Shown: positions 48,401-59,000 of the stretch, in pieces
Position numbering within the stretch: the first letter of the stretch is position 1
Layout: each line of letters opens with the position of its first letter
Assembly (NCBI RefSeq): GCF_015706575.1
Contig: NW_024037053.1
Span: 1,612,001-1,676,000 of the forward strand
DNA from: Patiria miniata
Lineage: Eukaryota; Echinodermata; Asteroidea; Valvatida; Asterinidae
Length of the DNA: 64,000 nucleotides
Direction of reading: 5' to 3'
Position numbers and translations under genes: made by a program
Notes under the pieces: model-generated
What the model was told of the DNA's origin: nothing
Database searches by the model: none
Seen by the model: the letters and a program-made list of their open reading frames with translations, nothing else

Positions 48401-50404
48401 ACTGATCACAAAAAAAGGTGTGCGTTCTTTCAGCAAAACGAAAACAATTCAGACACACCCCTATATGATTTGCTTCTGTTTTGCTGAAAGAACACTTACC
48501 TTCTTGTGATCCATGGACATAACTTTAAAACGGTGGTTGTGTTTAAAATTCCATAACTTGAAAAGTACAAAAGTGAGGGGTGGGGGGTGGGGGTGAGGCT
48601 CCATAGTCAATACATGAAAAGACTGAAGGTGTAATAGCAGTGAATGCAGATTTCTAGTATTGAGCGATGACATTTTTCAGGGAAATTAAAACATTTGGAA
48701 TTGTTTCCATTACGTAAATAATTAACATTGGTCAGTTGGAGGGGGAGGGCTGGTTAGCCACACCCCTGCTGTAGTTGTGCAGGAAGCAATTAATAACCAA
48801 CATTGCTTGTGTTCTCCCTTTTGTGTCCATATTCAGGAGACCAAATCCGGCAGTTCCTTCAAAACTTGAAATTCTTCCGCATCTTTATCGGTCTGTGGAA
48901 TATTGCCGTCATCCTCATGATGCTAGTGTAAGTTTTGACTCTTTGACCCTGAAAATTTGAAACAGCTGTGCTCCTTTCCATTTTTGATTATAACCAAAGT
49001 TTTTGTGGATCATCGTGATGCTGTAGTGTGAGGATTGGACATTCATATGCGCAGAGCCATGGTACAAATGTCTGATATGACCTAGTTGTACGTGACCCCG
49101 CGCGCCAGCCATAGAGAGTCGACTTTGCAAACAGTGAGATCAGAAATGTGGACTAAGCTGTTGATTGGTCAAAGCAACAACAGGGTACCAAAGGCCTGAT
49201 AATTTTTTGCCGAAAAATGAAATTGCTTGAAACTTGAAGAGAAGACGCCCAAAAAGTCCTAAAACAGATTCCAAGGCGATTTTTGGATAAATATGCCATT
49301 CAAAAGAAAACGTTTGGGGGGAATCAGTAAAAAATATGCTTTCTTTCTCCATAAATGGTGATTTTTGCCAAAATCTGCCAAATTTTGGGTTTTTGAATAT
49401 TGATTTTGGCCGAAAACTGAAATTGCTTGAAACTTGCAGAGAAGATGCCTGAAGGTCCCTAGAGGACATTCGAAGTGGAAATTTGGACAGATTGGGCATT
49501 TAAAAGAAAGTTTGCGTCAAAAACGGGGGTATATAAATTTAATAGTGAAAATTATTGTTTTGTCTCAATACCGTAAGTTGGCGTTTTTTGCCCAAATCTT
49601 CAATATGTTTAGTGTTTGAAGGTCGATTTATGTTCCTCTTGCATCCAAAGACTTTTCTTAGTTGTTCGGAGAAAAGTCAATTTTTTTGCCAAATTTGACA
49701 AAAATGTAAGGCTTGCAATTTTTCCAATTTGGGCCGAAAAATGAAATTGCTTGAAACTTGCAGGGAAGATGCCTGAAGGTCCCTAGAGCACATTCGAACT
49801 GGAATTTCGGACAGATTGGGCATTTAAAAAAAAAGATTGTGTTGAAAATTGGGGTAAAAATTAGTGAAAATTATTCATTTTTGTCTCGATAAGTCGCAGA
49901 TTTTTGCCAAAATCTTTATATGTTCAGTGTTTGAAAGTTGATTGATGTTCCTCTTGCATCCACAGACATTTCTGAGTTGTTCGGAGAAAAGTAGATTTTT
50001 GGCCAAATTTGATCAAAAATGTATGGCTAACCCCTTGCAATTTTTTCAACGTTGGCCGAAAAATGAAACTACTGGAAAGTTGAAGGGAAGATGCCCAAAG
50101 ACTCCTCAATCACATTCCAAGGCGATTTTTGGACAAATATGCCATTCAAAAGAATTTTTTTTTTTTTAAACCCAAAATCTTGCCCAATTTTGTTCAAAAT
50201 ATAAGGTTAACCCCTTTTTTTCCCAAATTTGGTCAAAAAAATGTAATTGCTTGAAACTTGACGGGAAGATGCCCAAAACTCGTAAAACATTCAAATGTAT
50301 TAAAATATACTTTTCTTTTTCTTTAAATGGTGATTTTTGCCTGTACTTAATATTTTATTGTTTTTATTTGTTGCGTTTGCCTTTTCAGATTATTTGGCTC
50401 GTAG
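45442..50404 (+). CDS. SMIM7: Small integral membrane protein 7
   Basis: Five short coding exons (45442-45467, 46519-46560, 47717-47778, 48837-48927, 50389-50404) join in frame to 78 residues; human SMIM7 is about 75. The chain begins MISDLILFGTLMVNAGAVLN, continues with FKKKQ, TQGFGEKDASEP, TTGDQIRQFLQNLKFFRIF, and ends in a hydrophobic segment (about 59-76) with terminal VLFGS. From memory, the human protein has the same LMNAGAVLNF, TQGFGE, RIFI.LWNI and VLFGS blocks. Topology: N-terminal hydrophobic segment and one C-terminal transmembrane helix. Molecular function is not established to my knowledge. All junctions are GT/AG; four introns with phases 2, 2, 1, 2. A possible poly(A) signal is at 51131-51136. 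Confidence 0.95.
46519..46560 (+). CDS. SMIM7: SMIM7 coding exon 2
   Basis: Acceptor ATTTCAG, donor CTT|GTGAGT; encodes TLMVNAGAVLNFN with split codons on both sides. Confidence 0.93.
46586..47092 (+). repeat. GAGTC-rich minisatellite in SMIM7 intron 2
   Basis: Nested repeat of GAGTCCGAGTCTCGAGTCAC with AAGCCTC, in units of 27-33 bp that differ in the number of 6-bp CGAGTC words. Open in several frames; the minus strand reads as VTRDSDSDSRL repeats for 170 codons. Starts 26 bp after the exon 2 donor. Confidence 0.9.
47717..47778 (+). CDS. SMIM7: SMIM7 coding exon 3
   Basis: Acceptor AATCCAG, donor CGG|GTAAGT; encodes KKKQNETQGFGEKDASEPTT. Confidence 0.94.
47794..48196 (+). mobile_element. 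P-type element, partial (P4)
   Basis: TACAGGGCGAGTCAAAAAGA with AAAGTGAC at the left, like the ends of the element at 21843; the interior resembles that copy inverted. Only 16 bp from the SMIM7 exon 3 donor. The right end abuts the next P element. Confidence 0.7.
48195..48576. mobile_element. P-type foldback, right arm truncated (P5)
   Basis: TATAGGGTGAGTCAAAA then AAATGTCGGCACTATT and arms pairing through GTTCTTTCAGCAAAACG. The right arm ends early at a G-rich stretch. Related to 27907 and 38153. Confidence 0.75.
48837..48927 (+). CDS. SMIM7: SMIM7 coding exon 4
   Basis: Acceptor TATTCAG, donor AGT|GTAAGT; encodes DQIRQFLQNLKFFRIFIGL and WNIAVILMML. Confidence 0.95.
49195..50340 (+). repeat. 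Degenerate tandem units related to the 333-bp satellite, in SMIM7 intron 4
   Basis: At least three diverged units share with the large array, in order: GCCAAAATCTGCCAAA, TTTGAATATTGATT, GGCCGAAAA, TGAAATTGCTTGAAACTTGC, AAGATGCC and ACATTC..A..GGA, plus GTATGGCTAACCCCTTG. Unit spacing is roughly 200-300 bp and irregular. Confidence 0.85.
50389..50404 (+). CDS. SMIM7: SMIM7 last coding exon (16 nt coding)
   Basis: Acceptor CTTTTCAG; completes Val, then LFGS and TAG at 50402-50404. VLFGS equals the conserved C-terminus of the family, which settles the upstream donor choice. Confidence 0.92.
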
Positions 50405-51147
50405 CAGTCGTTCTGTCTGGCCGTGTACATATACACACAAGTGGTGACGTCGGGATGGAAAAGGCTAGCTGAGTTTGTTGTGGGGACTGGAAGCATTAAT
50501 GGCATGTAAATGAGTGCATGTGTAGCATAAGGCTACAAGATAATATCAGGACCCATTAGGCCGTAAATCGAATGACATCACGCTTTGTTTACATTTGCGC
50601 TTTTTGCTCGTACCCCCGCCCTGCAAACAGGGCGCTGGTAAGGGCTGATGAACTTCACAGAATCTTGTGAAGGAAGTACAGATTGACCTTCGCATGCAGC
50701 TAGCGCGCGCTACGCATGATGGGCACCGGAAGCTAGTTTGTGTGACGCGTTCTACGTCACAGGTCACCCAAATCTATCCAATGAGAGCTCAAATGACATC
50801 AGCCCTTACCAGCGTCCTGTTTGCAGGGCGGAGGGTACGAGCGAATTTGCGCTTTTCTATGTGGTAGACTGTACCTAAATCGTCTGGCGTCCCGACTTCA
50901 CTCCCATAGGAAAGCGCACATGTAAACAAAGCCATTATGTCATTAGGTCTTAGGTCTATTCAGCAGAAGATTTTCCTTTGCAAAATGAATTCATGAACAA
51001 ATTGAGCAGAAAACTATCAGCACAATGTAAATATATTGTAAATTGGTTGGTTCTATCGCCGACTTCCTAACCAACAAATTGTTCCAAAGCAAAGGGTCTT
51101 AAATACTTTGTTGACGGGAGACAATTGTAAAATAAAGCATGCACAAC

Positions 51148-51664
51148 TTAAATGGAATGTACATCATTGGCTTTCGCTGTAATTTTCAGAAATGAACTAG
51201 TTGAGGGGTTAGTATAATATATCAAAATAGTCTTACACTGACATGTTTGACGTGTTGTGTCCGGAAAAACCCCAAGAAAAACAAAAATGTTCAAGTAGTC
51301 TGGTTCACTGACTCCACAATAGATGAAATGGATCAATTTATAGATGCCAGAAATTGTAAGGTAAAGGAACCTGTCTAGCTGGCCTGCACCCGTTCATGAA
51401 CATGTAACCAATAGCAAACACAATTTGGACTGAAACAAATGGTAAATTTGGAGCAGTGGTTGAAAAATAGTTTTTCCAACGGTGGTCAGCCGACCACTGT
51501 TGGAAATGTATACAAAAATACAATTTTCCTTAGATGACTTCACACCAGGTTCCATGATTTTACAGGATGCTTTAGACTGTCATTTACCAACATACTAGTA
51601 AGGTTTTTCGTAAAAACTTGGTAGTGTTATCTTGATGTTTGCAAATGTTGTATTTTCCCTTTAA
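51148..51664 (+). mobile_element. TTAA-flanked MITE, family T1, copy c
   Basis: TTAA at both ends with ATGGAATGTACATCAT and GTTGTATTTTCCCT. Same orientation and organisation as 3829-4354. It begins 12 bp after the candidate SMIM7 poly(A) signal. Confidence 0.83.
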
Positions 51665-51942
51665 TGTACATGTTTACATAGTAGCAGAGTATGTTGACAT
51701 CATTTGCATTAACCTTGTAATGCCTTTTCATTTTCTGTGTACGGTATGAAATTTGTGAGAGTTTTAAATGAAAACGCTGTTTCACACGTTTGTTTTAGAA
51801 CATGTTAATTTTCTCCTCTGAATATTGTGACAAAATGATGTTACCGGTACTGATAATGTAACAACCAACGTTTCACCAACTGACGTTACCACAAATGACA
51901 GAATAATGTATCACTAACTGATACTAGAACAAAAAATGTCTG

Positions 51943-52306
51943 TTAGGCCCCCCCCCCAAAAAAGTCGGTCTCTGGTCAGCGCGCGCGTCGATTTTAATCA
52001 TGCGCGTCAATCTTTTTTTTCCCCAAAATGTTCCGCGGTAGCTCCAACAGCGCCCTCTATTGCCGCACCTCCTCAATTTTTTTTACCAAAGAGCACCAAG
52101 GAATGGGAAATTGCACCAAGGCAAATGATCGAAAGCATCAAGGCAAATTATGGAGGACACCAATGTACATGAGGACACCAAAAAAGCAAAATAGTACCCC
52201 ACCTTGTCTGTACAATCCAAGCTTGAAAAAAAAAAAAAGCCGCGTCGCCGCGTCAATTCCGGAACTTTGGTCTGACCAGAGACCGAATATTTTTTTTTTG
52301 GCCTTA
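51943..52306. mobile_element. PIF/Harbinger-like MITE, copy H2
   Basis: TTA-GGCCCCCCCCCC to CGGTCTCTGGTCAG at the left and CTGACCAGAGACCG to TTGGCC-TTA at the right. Same plan and length (364 bp) as 2933-3300 (368 bp), with GCGCGCG-rich subterminal DNA in both. Outside it, TGATAATGTA/TACATTATCA words suggest it landed in another inverted-repeat element (about 51835-52425). Confidence 0.75.
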
Positions 52307-52429
52307 GTGTAGTAAATGTTACTACACTATCAGTCAAAGTTTTTTCCACATTATCAGTTAGGACCGATAATGTAACAGCAATGTACTACACTATCAATCA
52401 TTTGTTTGCTACATTATCAGTTGAAACAA

Positions 52430-53098
52430 CCCCCCCCCAGAAAAAACCCCCAAAATTCCTGAATGTTGCATATTGCATGTAATGAGATTGAAGCCGTCGG
52501 TCTGAATTCATATTAAAATAAAGATACTGCTGTACAGAAATTTCGTTTTCGCATAACAATTTATTTCGACCGCTCTCAATTTCTCGTCTACAGAACAACT
52601 TTACAAAAATAATCCCCCAAAATTATGAAAATTACTTTGCCTTTTATACATTTTATCCACTGCATGTGTTATAATATTGTCTTATCAGATTGTGATAATT
52701 ACAAATTGTTATTTCTTTGGTTAAAGGCAGGTTAGAGTACAGATTTTGTTTTTGTCTGTATATAAACATTCAGACCACGTAACAGATCAATGTATATTTT
52801 GTCGTTGGAAAAATTAATGAGACTAAGATAAAAGTAAATAAATTATATGTGATGTTATAATCAAAATTGAAGTTGTAATTTCTTTAATAAGTTTTGTCTC
52901 TTCTATATTGGGTTATTGCCCTTCACTTTTGGAGCAATTTCACATCTAAATATTTTTACACGGTAACAATTCTTTACATATATTTTACAATTATTGTAAA
53001 TAATCGTGAAGTTGTGCTATACATTTCATACACCGAAAACAAAAATAAAACACTCTGTTTTCAATTAAATTATCGAGATAACCTTTAAAATAAACCAC
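52430..53098. other. AT-rich spacer before the satellite
   Basis: No gene or repeat ends recognised. Confidence 0.4.
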
Positions 53099-56000
53099 AC
53101 AGTCAAAATTCGGTTTGATTTACATGTATTTCCTCCCTCCAAAATGGAGGATATTTGCCTAGATCTGCCAAAATGTGAGTGTTTGAATATTGATTCATGC
53201 TCCACTCGTCTCCAGAGGTATTTCTGCGTTGTTTTGAGAAAAATCAATTTTTGGCCAAATTTGGCTCAAAATGTAAGGCTAACACCTTGGTTTTTTTTCA
53301 ATTTTGGCCAAAAAATGAAATTCCTTGAAACTTGCAGGAAAGATGCCTAAGGTAACCCTGAACACATTCCAATCAGATTTGGGAACAAACGTGCCTTTGA
53401 AAAGATAATTTGGCAGAAAATTTAGGGTAAAAACAGTCAAAATTCGGTTTTATTTACATGTATTTCCTCCCTCCAAAATTCGATGACATTTGCCTAGATC
53501 TGCCAAAATGTGGGTGTTTGAATATTGATTCATGATCCACTCGACTCCAGAGGTATTTCTGCGTTGTTTTGAGAAAAGTCAATTTTTGGCCAAATTTGGC
53601 TCAAAATGTAAGGCTAACCCCTTGTTTTTTTTTCAATTTTGGTCAAAAAATGAAACCCCTTGAAACTTGCAAGAAAGATACCTAAGGTAACCCTGAACAC
53701 ATTCCAATCCGATTTGGGAACACACGTGCCTTTGAAAAGATAATTTGGCCGAAAATTTAGGGTAAAAACAGTCAAAATTCGGTTTGATTTACATGTATTT
53801 CCTCCCTCCAAAATGAATGATATTTGCCTAGATCTGCCAAAATGTGGGTATTTGAATATTGATTCATGCTCCACTCGTCTCCAGAGGTATTTCTGCGTTG
53901 TTTTGAGAAAAGTCAATTTTTGGCCAAATTTGGCTCAAAATGTCAGGCTAACCCCTTGGTTTTTTTTCAATTTTGGCCAAAAAATGAAATTCCTTGAAAC
54001 TTGCAGGAAAGATGCCTAAGGTAACCCTGAACACATTCCAATCCGATTTGGGAACAAACGTGCCTTTGAAAAGATAATTTGGCCGAAAATTTAGGGTAAA
54101 AACAGTCAAAATTCGGTTTTATTTACATGTATTTCCTCCCTCCAAAATTCGATGACATTTGCCTAGATCTGCCAAAATGTGGGTGTTTGAATATTGATTC
54201 ATGCTCCACTCGTCTCCAGAGGTACTTCTGCGTTGTTTTGAGAAAAGTCAATTTTTGTCCAAATTTGGCTCAAAATGTAAGGCTAACCCCTTGTTTTTTT
54301 TTCAATTTTGGCCAAAAAATGAAACTCCTTGAAACTTGCAAGAAAGATACCTAAGGTAACCGTGAACACATTCCAATCCGATTTGGGAACACACGTGCCT
54401 TTGAAAAGATAATTTGGCCGAAAATTTAGGGTAAAAACAGTCAAAATTCGGTTTGATTTACATGTATTTACTCCCTCCAAAATGAATGATATTTGCCTAG
54501 ATCTGCCAAAATGTGGGTATTTGAATATTGATTCATGCTCCACTCGTCTCCAGAGGTATTTCTGCGTTGTTTTGAGAAAAGTCAATTTTTGGCCAAATTT
54601 GGCTCAAAATGTCAGGCTAACCCCTTGTTTTTTTTTCAATTTTGGCCAAAAAATGAAATTCCTTGAAACTTGCAGGAAAGATGCCTAAGGTAACCCTGAA
54701 CACATTCCAATCCGATTTGGGAACAAACGTGCCTTTGAAAAGATAATTTGGCCGAAAATTTAGGGTAAAAACAGTCAAAATTCGGTTTTATTTACATGTA
54801 TTTCCTCCCTCCAAAATGAATGATATTTGCCTAGATCTGCCAAAATGTGGGTGTTTGAATATTGATTCATGCTCCACTCGTCTCCAAAGGTATTTCTGCG
54901 TTGTTTTGAGAAAAGTCAATTTTTGGCAAAATTGGGCTCAAAATGTCAGGCTAACCCCTTGTTTTTTTTCAATTTTGGCCAAAAAATGAAATTCCTTGAA
55001 ACTTGCAGGAAAGGTGCCTAAGGTAACCCTGAACACATTCCAATCCGATTTGGGAACAAACGTGCCTTTGAAAAGATAATTTGGTCGAAAATTTAGGGTA
55101 AAAACAGTCAAAATTCGGTTTATTTACATGTATTTCCTCCCTCCAAAATTCGATGATATTTGCCTAGATCTGCCAAAATGTGGGTGTTTGAATATTGATT
55201 CATGCTCCACTCGACTCCAGAGGTATTTCTGCGTTGTTTTGAGAAAAGTCAATTTTTGTCCAAATTTGGCTCAAAATGTAAGGCTAACCCCTTGTTTTTT
55301 TTTCAATTTTGGCCAAAAAATGAAATTCCTTGAAACTTGCAGAAAAGATGCCTAAGTCGACCCTGAACACATTCCAATCCGATTTGGGAACAAACGTGCC
55401 TTTGAAAAGAAAATTTGGCCGAAATTTAGGGTAAAAACAGTCCAAATTTGGTTTTATTTACATGTATTTCCTTAATCCAAAATGGATGATATTTGCCTAG
55501 ATCTGCCAAAATGTGAGTGTTTGAATATTGATTCATGCTCCACTCGTCTCCAAAGGTATTTCTGCGTTGTTTTGAGAAAAGTCAATTTTTGGCAAAATTT
55601 GGCTCAAAATGTAAGGCTAACCCCTTGGTTTTTTTTCAATTTTGGCCAAAAAATGAAATTCCTTGAAACTTGCAGAAAAGATGCCTAAGGTAACCCTGAA
55701 CACATTCCAATCCGATTTGGGAACAAACGTGCCTTTGAAAAGATAATTTGGCCGAAAATTTAGGGTAAAAACAATCAAAATTCGGTTTATTTACATGTAT
55801 TTCCTCCCTTCAAAATGGATGGTATTTGCCTAGATCTGCCAAAATGTGGGTGTTTGAATATTGATTCATGCTCCACTCGTCTCCAGAGGTATTTCTGCGT
55901 TGTTTTGAGAAAAGTCAATTTTTGGCCAAATTTGGTTCAAAATGTAAACCCCTTGTTTTTTATTTCAATTTTGGCCAAAAAATGAAATTCCTTGAAACTT

Positions 56001-59000
56001 GCAGGAAAGATGCCTGAGGTAACCCTGAACACATTCCAATCCGATTTGGAAACAAACGTGCCTTTGAAAAGGTAGTTTGGCCGAAAATTTAGTGTAAAAA
56101 CAGTCAAAATTCGGTTTTATTTACATGTATTTCCTCCCTCGATAATGGATAATATCTGCCTAGATCTGCCAAAATGTGGGTGTTTGAATATTGATTTATG
56201 CTCCTCTCGTCTCCAGAGGTATTTCTGCGTTGTTTTGAGAAAAGTCATTTTGGGCCAAATTTGGTTCAAAATGTAAGGCTAACCCCTTTTTTTTTTTCAA
56301 TTTTGGCCAAAAAATGAAATTCCTTGAAACTTGCAGGAAATATGCCGAAGGTAACCCTGAACACATTCCAATCCGATTTGGGAACAAACGTGCCTTTGAA
56401 AAGATAATTTGGTCGAAAATTTAGGGTAAAAACAGTCAAAATTCGGTTTATTTACATGTATTTCCTCCCTCCAAAATTAGATGATATTTGCCTAGATCTG
56501 CCAAAATGTGGGTGTTTGAATATTGATTCATGCTCCACTCGACTCCAGAGGTATTTCTGCGTTGTTTTGAGAAAAGTCAATTTGTGGCCAAATTTGGCTC
56601 AAAATGTAAGGCTAACCCCTTGTTTTTTTTTCAATTTTGGCCAAAAAATGAAACTCCTTGAAACTTGCAAGAAAGATACCTAAGGTAACCCTGAACACAT
56701 TCCAATCCGATTTGGGAACAAACGTGCCTTTGAAAAGATAATTTGGCCGAAAATTTAGGATAAAAGCAGTCAAAATTCGGTTTTATTTACATGTATTTCC
56801 TTAATCCAAAATGGATGATATTTGCCTAGATCTGCCAAAATGTGGGTGTTTGAATATTGATTCATGATCCACTCGACTCCAGAGGTATTTCTGCGTTGTT
56901 TTGAGAAAAGTCAATTTTTGGCCAAATTTTGCTCAAAATGTAAGGCTAACCCCTTGTTTTTTTTTCAATTTTGGCCAAAAAATAACAATCCTTGAAACTT
57001 GCAAGAAAGATGCCTAAGGTAACCCTGAACACATTCCAATCCGATTTGGGAACAAACGTGCCTTTGAAAAGAAAATTTGGCCGAAATTTAGGGTAAAAAC
57101 AGTCCAAATTTGGTTTTATTTACATGTATTTCCTTAATCCAAAATGGATGATATTTGCCTAGATCTGCCAAAATGTGAGTGTTTGAATATTGATTCATGC
57201 TCCACTCGTCTCCAAAGGTATTTCTGCGTTGTTTTGAGAAAAGTCAATTTTTGGCCAAATTTGGCTCAAAATGTAAGGCTAACCCCTTGTTTTTTTTTCA
57301 ATTTTGGCCAAAAAATGAAATTCCTTGAAACTTGCAGAAAAGATGCCTAAGTCAACCCTAAACACATTCCAATCCGATTTGGGAACAAACGTGCCTTTGA
57401 AAAGAAAATTTGGCCGAAATTTAGGGTAAAAACAGTCCAAATTTGGTTTTATTTACATGTATTTCCTCAATCCAAAATGGATGATATTTGCCTAGATCTG
57501 CCAAAATGCGGGTGTTTGAATATTGATTCATGCTCCACTCGTCTCCAAAGGTATTTCTGCGTTGTTTTGAGAAAAGTCAATTTTTGGCCAAATTTGGCTC
57601 AAAATGTAAGGCTAACCCCTTGGTTTTTTTTCAATTTTGGCCAAAAAATGAAATTCCTTGAAACTTGCAGAAAAGATGCCTAAGTCAACCCTGAACACAT
57701 TCCAATCCGATTTGGGAACAAACGTGCCTTTGAAAAGAAAATTTGGCCGAAATTTAGGGTAAAAACAGTCCAAATTTGGTTTTATTTACATGTATTTCCT
57801 TAATCCAAAATGGATGATATTTGCCTAGATCTGCCAAAATGTGAGTGTTTGAATATTGATTCATGCTCCACTCGTCTCCAGAGGTATTTCTGCGTTGTTT
57901 TGAGAAAAGTCAATTTTTGGCCAAATTTGGCTCAAAATGTAAGGCTAACCCCTTGTTTTTTTTTCAATTTTGGCCAAAAAATGAAATTCCTTGAAACTTG
58001 CAGGAAAGATGCCTAAGGTAACCCTGCACACATTCCAATCCGATTTGGGAACAAACGTGCCTTTGAAAAGAAAATTTGGCCGAAATTTAGGGTAAAAACA
58101 GTCAAAATTCGGTTTTATTTACATGTATTTTGTCCCTCCAAAATGGGTGATATTTGCCTAGATCTGCCAAAATGTGAGTGTTTGAATATTGATTCATGCT
58201 CCACTCGTCTCCAGAGGTATTTCTGCGTTGTTTTGAGAAAAGTCAATTTTTGGCCAAATTTTGCTCAAAATGTAAACCCCTTGTTTTTTATTTCAATTTT
58301 GGCCAAAAAATGAAATTCCTTGAAACTTGCAGGAAAGATGCCTAAGGTAACCCTGAACACATTCCAATCCGATTTGGGAACAAACGTGCCTTTGAAAAGA
58401 TAATTTGGCCCAATTTGGCTCAAAATGTAAGGCTAACCCCTTGTTTTTTTTCAATTTTGGCCAAAAAATGAAATTCCTTGAAACTTGCAGGAAAGATGCC
58501 TAAGGTAACCCCTGAACACATTCCAATCCGATTTGGAAACAAACGTGCCTTTGAAAAGATAATTTGGCCGAAAATTGAGGGTAAAAACAGTCAAAATTCG
58601 GTTTTATTTACATGTATTTCCTCCCTCCAAAATGGATGATATTTGCCTAAATCTGCCAAAATGTGAGTGTTTGAATATTGATTCATGCTCCACTCGTCTC
58701 CAGAGGTATTTCTGCGTTGTTTTGAGAAAAGTCAATTTTTGGCCCAATTTGGCTCAAAATGTAAGGCTAACCCCTTGTTTTTTTTTCAATTTTGGCCAAA
58801 AAATGAAATTCCTTGAAACTTGCAGGAAAGATGCCTAAGGTAACCCTGAACACATTCCAATCCGATTTGGGAACAAACGTGCCTTTGAAAAGATAATTTG
58901 GCCGAAAATTGAGGGTAAAAACAGTCAAAATTCGGTTTATTTACATGTATTTCCTCCCTTCAAAATGGATGGTATTTGCCTAGATCTGCCAAAATGTGGG

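Noticed and set aside
48922-50472. Alternative SMIM7 exon 4 donor (CTA|GTGTAA), giving a longer C-terminus
   Set aside because: The GTAAGT donor two bases later is stronger and yields VLFGS, the conserved family end.
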